64,000 nucleotides of DNA, taken from NCBI GenBank assembly GCA_036924285.1, contig JAYKYS010000002.1, positions 33,464,501 through 33,528,500 of the forward strand. Direction: 5' to 3'. Below, in pieces: positions 58,201 through 64,000 of the stretch (its first letter is position 1; each line of letters begins with the position of its first letter). The notes below the pieces were generated by a model. That model saw only the letters and a list, made by a program, of their open reading frames with translations. It did no database searches and was not told where the DNA came from. The position numbers and the translations under genes were made by a program. The DNA comes from Asterella californica. Its lineage: Eukaryota > Streptophyta > Marchantiopsida > Marchantiales > Aytoniaceae.

Positions 58201-60024
58201 TTGACAGACACACAACGTAATTATCCTCAAGTGAAGCGTGAATTATTGAGAGTTGTTACTGCTATGAAGGTAGATCGAGAGTTCTTGATTGAAGCTTATG
58301 TGATTTTAGAGACTGAATGTTTATTTTTGCTTGGTATGATAGCAAATTGCAATACGTCATACATAGCAATGTTGCGATAGATTGCTTACATCCGGAGTCT
58401 GAACCTTGATCTAAAACACATAGTCGGGAAAGAAAATCCAATAGCAGACATGTTATCTATGACTTGCTATGTAGATGAGGATGAGACGATAATAATAGAA
58501 GTTGAGAATGAAGAGAAAAAAATTTTTGGTGTTAAGTTGATCAACAGACTTCAAACTTGGAGCCACAGTCGTTCAAAGATGAATTCTGCACAAGAAGATT
58601 ACGTGACATTGGGTTCTATCTAAATTCTTTAAATAGATGAGAAGGTTCGAGTGATGCAGAGTTCAAAGAGATAAGAAAGAAGACATATGATTACTTGTTA
58701 CAATACGGATATCTTTGAAAGCATATGAAGAGAAGAGATGGAGTGCTTTTATGAGTTATAGATGATCTGCAGATCAAACAACAACTGATGAAGGAGTTTC
58801 ATGACATCTTATGGGTCGGACATCAGGGAGCTTGGACTACCTACATAAAATTAAAAGATCAATACTGATGGAAATGTATCTATCAAGATGCGATGAACTT
58901 TGTGAGCTCATGCTTGCACTGTCAGTTTTACTCGAAGATACGTTATAGAGATGGTCTAGTGTCTACTTATCCGTCTAGTATTCACTTCCAAGGGATTCTT
59001 GATTTGGTGGTGATGCCTCTGGGTTATGAGGTATGAGATACTTGGTGTTGGTTCGTGAAGACCTCTCCAACTTTGCAGAAGGACGAGCTCTGAGGACGAA
59101 GATCACATAAGGTATATGTAGGTTTGTTGTTGAGGACATTATCTCTAGATATGGGTCTATCATAAGATTACGTGCAGACGGAGGAGAGTTTCATGCTACA
59201 GAAGTGAAAGAGTTATTTGCTCGATACGGAGTGAAACTCAAACTCACTACTGCCATGAATCCAGAGAGGATTGGTAAGAGCGAACGAGACCATCCATTGA
59301 TTGTTCAAACTTTGGTGAAGGCATGTGATAGTAAGCACAGAGAGTGGGCTAGGTTGCTCCTCTTTGCTCTGTGGGCTGACAAGACGACTCATTGCAGTAC
59401 TACTAGGTACATTTCTATTAAATTGATGCTGGGTCAAAAGCCGATTATGCTAGTAGAGGAGGACTTCCCTACATGGACTACTTTATCATGGAATAATCGT
59501 GTATAACTTCTTGCACTTTGTATCTGACGATTAGAATACATAGAGGACGATCTTATAGAGACACAACAGAAGCTAAAAGAGGCTCGTCTCAAGAATAAAG
59601 ATAGGTTTGACAAGACCAATAAGCTTCGATCAGAACTTTAGAGATTGGGTTTTGATGTATGACAATACTCTAGAAAACTAACACTCTACCGTTCGAAGAT
59701 TTTCTAGGAGGTGGTTTGGTTTATATGTTGTCTCAGATGTACATCAGAATGCAACTTATTCTTTGCTAGAGCTTGATGATACATCTTTAAGACTTCATGT
59801 CACTGATAAGCGCATCAAGTTGTGTAGAAGGAGAAGAGAATCTGTTGAGCAAGTCGATCTTTTGGAGTCAAGACAGATCATGGATACTAATGAAGATCTT
59901 CTACTTGATGAAGACGTTGAAAATGTTGAATACCTTGAAGAGAACGATGACAACTTAGAGAGTCTTGAAAACTAGTGGAAGAGTTGACATATATCGGAAG
60001 ATGTGCAGGTTCAGAGGGGATGAA
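55235..60024 (+). pseudogene. Family A Ty3/gypsy copy 4, protease to integrase end
   Basis: Protease end at 55240-55530 (VILGQSYITIVRTETKVMDD, SHYAKIRSLDD). Pre-RT segment at 55890-56100, broken by an insertion and resuming at 57040. RT at 57200-57720: MAPYSSRWFTILKK, YSGYDQFQLALGL, QGATNSIVYMQNMMHKMLRE, FLDDILMRGC. RNase H at 58080-58480 (PVILTVDTSPKTIG, TDTQRNYPQVKREL, GKENPIADMLS). Integrase at 58780-59970: FHDILWVGHQGAWTT, a CHHC remnant, LVREDLSNFAEGRALRTK, NPERIGKSERDHP, DKRIKLCRRRR and an acidic end. A polypurine tract (60013-60024) and LTR follow. The codon after HVP is TAG (57196-57198). Many stops; clearly older than the 10-20 kb element. Confidence 0.92.
56244..56982 (-). repeat. 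LTR of gypsy family B with primer-binding site
   Basis: On the minus strand the LTR starts TGAAATGACTTC at 56982, has a TATA-like CATTATAAATAAAAAG near 56680, and ends GGTGCTTCCATCA at 56244. Immediately after, the minus strand reads AAATCATCAGAGCT (56230-56243), nine bases of which (ATCAGAGCT) match the initiator-Met tRNA primer-binding site TGGTATCAGAGCT. It interrupts the pre-RT segment of copy 4. Its first 75 bases match 21590-21667. The rest of the element is missing, so it is a truncated insertion rather than a simple solo LTR. Confidence 0.7.
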
Positions 60025-60398
60025 TTTCATGCTACGACATGTCTCATACGATGAAACAGGTCTCCATAAAATACACAAATGACATTTTCACAAGAAGTTG
60101 CACCTGAACTTACCAACATGGGCAAGCGCACTTGTATCTTTCAGATTATAGATCCAAGTCACGAGTCAAAATCGACGGATTTTTCTCTTTCACATTTTTC
60201 ATAATTTATGAACTGCACTAACTATTGCGTAGAACACTATTTCTCACAAATGAAGGCGCAAGGTCACTATTCTCAATGAGCTCTGCATTCAAGTACCTTC
60301 ACTCTTCTTCAAAGTGACACTTAAACTCAAGCTAAAGAGCAGCTTGTCTAGTCATTTAGGTTTATGTATGAGTTTTAATTCTCTTTCTAACAAGAACA

Positions 60399-60472
60399 GA
60401 GGCCATCCTCAGTGGTAGAGACACCAACATAAGATGAAGAGGTCTGAGGATCAAATCATCCTAGCATGTGTT
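60399..60472 (+). pseudogene. tRNA-like relic (tRNA-Cys-like) or SINE head
   Basis: CTCAGTGGTAGAGA at 60408-60421 is an almost standard A-box region of a GTGGTAGAG-type tRNA. Some 20 bases on AAGAGGTC and then GGATCAAATCATCC resemble the variable region and T-arm (B box GGTTCAAATCC). Stems are mutated and no anticodon arm can be drawn reliably. A tRNA-derived SINE head or an inserted tRNA pseudogene is more likely than a working gene. Confidence 0.5.
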
Positions 60473-61080
60473 CTCTATTCTGACATGTTGACCTCATGGA
60501 TGAGAGTCTATGTTGGATATGTAGCTACGTCTTGCATATCTAGAGATGAAGGAGCGATATCTTCCTTAATTGTGGACGTCTTGACCTAAGCCTCCGCATG
60601 CCACTTCGGTTATATATCAAGAGTTACCTGGTGCAACTATGGAAGGGCTATAAGTCTTATGGGGTGACTCTACAAGGCGTCTCCATAGTTGAACTTCGGT
60701 CTACATCAGATGGTCTATAATATAACTGAAGTGGCATCGAGATGACATCAAGAGTCTGGGAAATTTTTAATAAGCAAGGGTCTAACTTAGCAGAGGGTCT
60801 TCTTGGTCGATATGCAAGTAAGAGCTTAGCTTAGCAAGGGGTATGCTTGGTTGATATGCAAGTCTGCTTATAAAGACCTTAGCTTAGTTAGGGTGTAGGG
60901 TAGAAAATAGCCGGCATCGCGTGAGGAGGGGTATTGTACTTTTCTTCACCAAGGAAAGTCGTTGAGGCGCACAAGAGGAAGACAAGGATTGAGGAGATCA
61001 GATTTCTGAGGGTTTCAAGTGTAAAGTTGTCATAAGAAGAGAAATAAGATTTTGAGAGTTTGAATTTCATCTATTGTTGT

Positions 61081-61263
61081 GTTTGGAAGTAAATCTATCT
61101 TTTGATGAACGAGAGACGATCTTATTGAATGAGGATCGACTGTTTGGAAGTAAATTAATCTTTTGGTGAACGAGAGACGATCTTATTGAGTGTAGATCGA
61201 CTATTTGGAAGTAAATATGTCTTCTGATAAATGAAAGATGATCTTATTGAATAAGGATCCACT
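61081..61263 (+). repeat. Tandem array, 61-bp period, three units
   Basis: GTTTGGAAGTAAAT at 61081 and 61142 and ATTTGGAAGTAAAT at 61203 begin three units that share GAGAGACGATCTTATTGA-like and GATCGACT-like blocks. A fourth, partial unit is near 61355-61390. Units 1 and 2 are closest. It lies inside the copy-4 LTR. Confidence 0.85.
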
Positions 61264-61533
61264 GTCATACAAGAATTGGTATATGTGGAAGACTTTAGAT
61301 GTCACATGAAGAGAAATAAAACATCGAGATTCGAATTCCATCTGTTGTTGTGTTTGGTAAATGAGAATTGATTTTATTGAGTAAGAATCGACTGTCAAAC
61401 AGAGATTGTTATCTGTGAAAAACTTTGACTGTTATAAGCAAGTTGGTTGATCCTTATCTTCTTATTCAATCTCTACCCCACAATTAATAACAGTTAGAAG
61501 GCTTGCCCTTCCTGAGAAGGACTCTTCTCAACA

Positions 61534-63597
61534 TCGCGTAGTTCCGTTACGTTCACCAAGGTCTACAGGCACGTCTTTGTTCTCCTTGCTCGTCATTTTG
61601 TGTGGCCTCGTGGTTCTTGTTCCTCACAGATGTAACTTCTTTGATCCGATGCTCTAGCGCTCAGAAATCACTTTGCGTCAACTTCTGTGCATTTCGTACA
61701 TTTCTCTATGTGCTATTACCTCCCAAAATTACCACCTTTGACACTACGACAACCAGCAAGGAGTTCGTACTCCACGGAGGATGTCACGGTGGAGCAGCAA
61801 TCAAGAGACTGCTATGGAGGTCGACCATGTGGTGTCCGAAACATCGAGGATAAGACCAAGCAAGAAACACTTCTATGAGGTGCAGCCAAGTTAATTTTCC
61901 CTAGACTTTGGGGGTTGTACAAGTAAAACCATCGTATTCTCTCTAATTTAAGATACAAAGAGAGAATAAATAATATTAGTTTTCTATTTTATATAGAAAC
62001 GGAAGTTTAAACTACCCTACCCTAAAACCCTAAACTAAATCTCATCATGAAACATGTTAACTCTACTCATCTTAATTATCTTATTATGCATAGAATAATA
62101 ATATATCATTATTTATTAATTCAATGGACGATCCAGATTTATACAGACTCGCACGAAATCAATTAATATGAGTAGAGTCACAACTCTACTTGCAACTTCC
62201 TTTAGGTCTCAACTTGCCTTTGTATGTCGAACTTTGATCATTTCAAGCTTGCATCATCATTACTCTAAGTGTATGCGATGTCAAACTGTAGCTCCACTTG
62301 GACACAATAAACTTCTTTTCTCGTGTGATTTTTCCTCTGGAGAGAATACATACTTTGCCAAACGTCAAGTGCGTCTCTGTGTCAAGTGCGTCAAGTGCGT
62401 CTCTCTGAAAGTTGAAGAATCGCTTGGACGTAACAATCATCGCAACTGAAATGATTCACATGCAAAAGATGCTGAGGAGTGATTCACATGGAAAATCATC
62501 TTTGTTTGTGATGATGAGGGAAGTGTTTCCGTCTCTTTGCCTGCCAAGTGTTCAGTGGCAAACATGAACGATAAGACCATACAGAATGTGACCGTCTGAC
62601 TTGGATTCTCTCGAGTCTCAACAGCGCAGTCTACTGTGCGCCTATTAAAAGTATTACAGTACTAGACTGCTATTTCTGTAGTACAGTTTGTACATGACAG
62701 TTAAGGAAAGGGATAAGTTGATCATCTGGAATGAAACGAAAGTCTCGTGCACTCGGCCATGCACGCAATCAAGCAACCCGTTCACTAAAACGGAAAACAG
62801 AGCTATCGTGTCAAAATATTTAATATTCGTCTCCGTTTTCAGTGCTTCTCATGAGGTTCCCTGAAAGGCGCTTCCCGGCAGGCGGGAATGAGGAGCGGTG
62901 GGGAACCGGTACTTCCCGTACCAATTTCCAGGAATTCCAAAACATTTCAGAGTCATGGGTCCCACATGACAAAATGATATCGTAAAACTCAAAACTGGTT
63001 TCACTAAGAACTTGCTTAGTGAAAGCATCGGGGAATCAGAACTTTTTATCACTAACAGATTAACAAGTGTCCCAAACCTGACTAGTAGAGCTCCACCTCA
63101 ATTGTTGTAGTGCGCGTCACGACAAATATTCACTTAATACTTCTAGGAACTTTTGCTAGTTTGCTATTATCGGGAAAGATATTTTCCCGATTTTCCTCTA
63201 ATCGATTTTCCGACCCGAAGTGAAATTTTATATTAAGTTGATAAAAATTCTAAATATTTTATAAATATTAGCTGTTAACTCAATATAAAAACACTAGAAA
63301 ACCTGAACATGAAGCATGAGTAAACTACCACACTTCTAAAGGTACAAGTCCGGAACCAGTAGTTATTTATATATTAATTTATTATGATTTAACTTATTAC
63401 CTAACCCTTCCAGCAAGAAGGGTTTGGTAATAAATTAAACCCTTTGATATTTTTCTCCTTCATAAAAACGTCGACAAATATGCTACAAACAACAAAGTAA
63501 CACAAAAGTATCTTGTATCGACCTTATATCATTAGACGTGATTTCTGTAACTCAAAACTCATCCTAACTTTGATCTTGGAGAAGTATGCATAACCGA
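61534..63597. other. Intergenic, no gene recognised
   Basis: The frames at 61602-61853 and 62168-62449 have no motif. A short direct repeat GTCAAGTGCG occurs three times at 62363-62402. The minus-strand partial copy of the dispersed AGCAAAAGTTC motif is at 63139-63157. 63400-63460 holds a CCCTTCCAGC...GAAGGG hairpin-like stretch similar to 50730. Confidence 0.35.
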
Positions 63598-63668
63598 AGA
63601 TCGGTAGCTGAGATGGTTGAGTCTCATACCTCTAAACGAAAGATATGGAGTTAAAACCCTCTTACTCT
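63598..63668 (+). pseudogene. tRNA-like relic or SINE head
   Basis: GGTAGCTGAGATGGTTGAG contains TAGCTGAGATGG, one base from the Pol III A box TRGCnnAGYnGG. About 40 bases later GGAGTTAAAACCC occupies the position of the B box (GGTTCGAATCC). Spacing is right for a tRNA, but the stems do not pair well. A tRNA-derived SINE is the likeliest reading; the following 200 bases could be its body. Nothing else is recognised to the end of the window. Confidence 0.42.
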
Positions 63669-64000
63669 CGATTGGAGGTACAAAAAGTCGCTGTCGTGTG
63701 AATCTGATCTGAGTACGCTGTGGTTATCCACGAAGGGCTGTGGATACCCAAAGACAATCCGATGCTCCTTGAAAAGATATAAACGGATATGGTAAAAACT
63801 TTACTTTTTACTCTTTATATTTCGTCTTATTGAGAAGGTGGCATGTTCATTAATTTATTATCAAAATTTTCAGTAATAATCTAATAATTCTTTTGTACCA
63901 GGGTCCCGGTCTTGTAATTTCAGAAGGGTGTGTTCGTGCGCTATGATTATATCTGTTCTATCTGGATGTTGCCATCATTCTCGGTTACTCTATCACATAA

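Larger units (their letters stand above)
60025..61533 (+). repeat. Probable 3' LTR of family A copy 4
   Basis: The start TTTCATGCTAC aligns with TGTCGCGCTAC of the young LTR right after the same polypurine tract. The end CTTCTCAACA aligns with the solo-LTR end at 24777 over about 50 bases. A TATA-like CTTATAAAGACC lies at 60869-60880. Inside are a tRNA-like block, an imperfect fold-back (60600-60735: 16-bp arms with one mismatch plus a 10-bp inner pair) and a 61-bp tandem array. The 1.5-kb length is inferred from the two ends. Confidence 0.6.

Overview
The window looks like gene-poor, repeat-dominated nuclear DNA of a land plant. The reasons are a mitochondrial-type glycine-rich RNA-binding protein gene with a plant-style promoter (telo-box, GGCCTA element and CCAAT box), several layers of nested LTR retrotransposons, LINE remains and tRNA-like relics. 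I cannot name the species. The unusual Ty3/gypsy lineage and the transposase-like families suggest to me an early-diverging lineage (bryophyte, lycophyte or fern) rather than a flowering plant, but that is inference.

Layout. 1-3930: decayed repeats, including an old tandem array of about 250-bp units and a pair of units about 550 bp apart. 3930-5090: the only intact host gene I can support, an intronless GR-RBP. 5091-9470: intergenic DNA with two tandem duplications. 9470-25190: a nested complex. An old Ty3/gypsy element (family A) is split by a younger family A element at 10136-20344, which has LTRs about 2% divergent and a 4-bp target duplication ACGT. The younger element carries in its gag a 2.2-kb inverted 3' end (LTR + polypurine tract + integrase C-terminus) of another copy. 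The old element continues to the right in alternating orientations and contains a 1.76-kb solo LTR at 23021-24777. 25190-32370: a possible helicase relic, a coiled-coil fragment, a third family A copy, a gag fragment and a transposase-like pseudogene with the LDN...NKN signature (DUF7869-like). 32370-38880: AT-rich DNA with about 400-bp repeats, a perfect 90-bp tandem duplication, a retropepsin relic (minus strand), a LINE endonuclease relic (plus strand) and a minisatellite. 38880-52700: mostly unassigned DNA with hairpins, a long inverted repeat, and a Rep/HUH-endonuclease-like relic at 43763-44344. 52705-53830: a second DUF7869-like pseudogene on the minus strand. 55235-61533: a fourth family A copy with its 3' LTR, interrupted by an LTR of a different gypsy family (B). 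61534-64000: no gene, and a second tRNA-like relic near the end.

No metabolic pathway or operon is visible. The biology here is mobile-element biology: family A Ty3/gypsy elements (gag - protease - RT with FLDD - RNase H - integrase) in at least five fragments, inserting into one another and being broken by later insertions, inversions and transition-type stop codons. Except for the GR-RBP, every coding region reported is a relic. All identifications come from reading translations by eye; no database search was possible.
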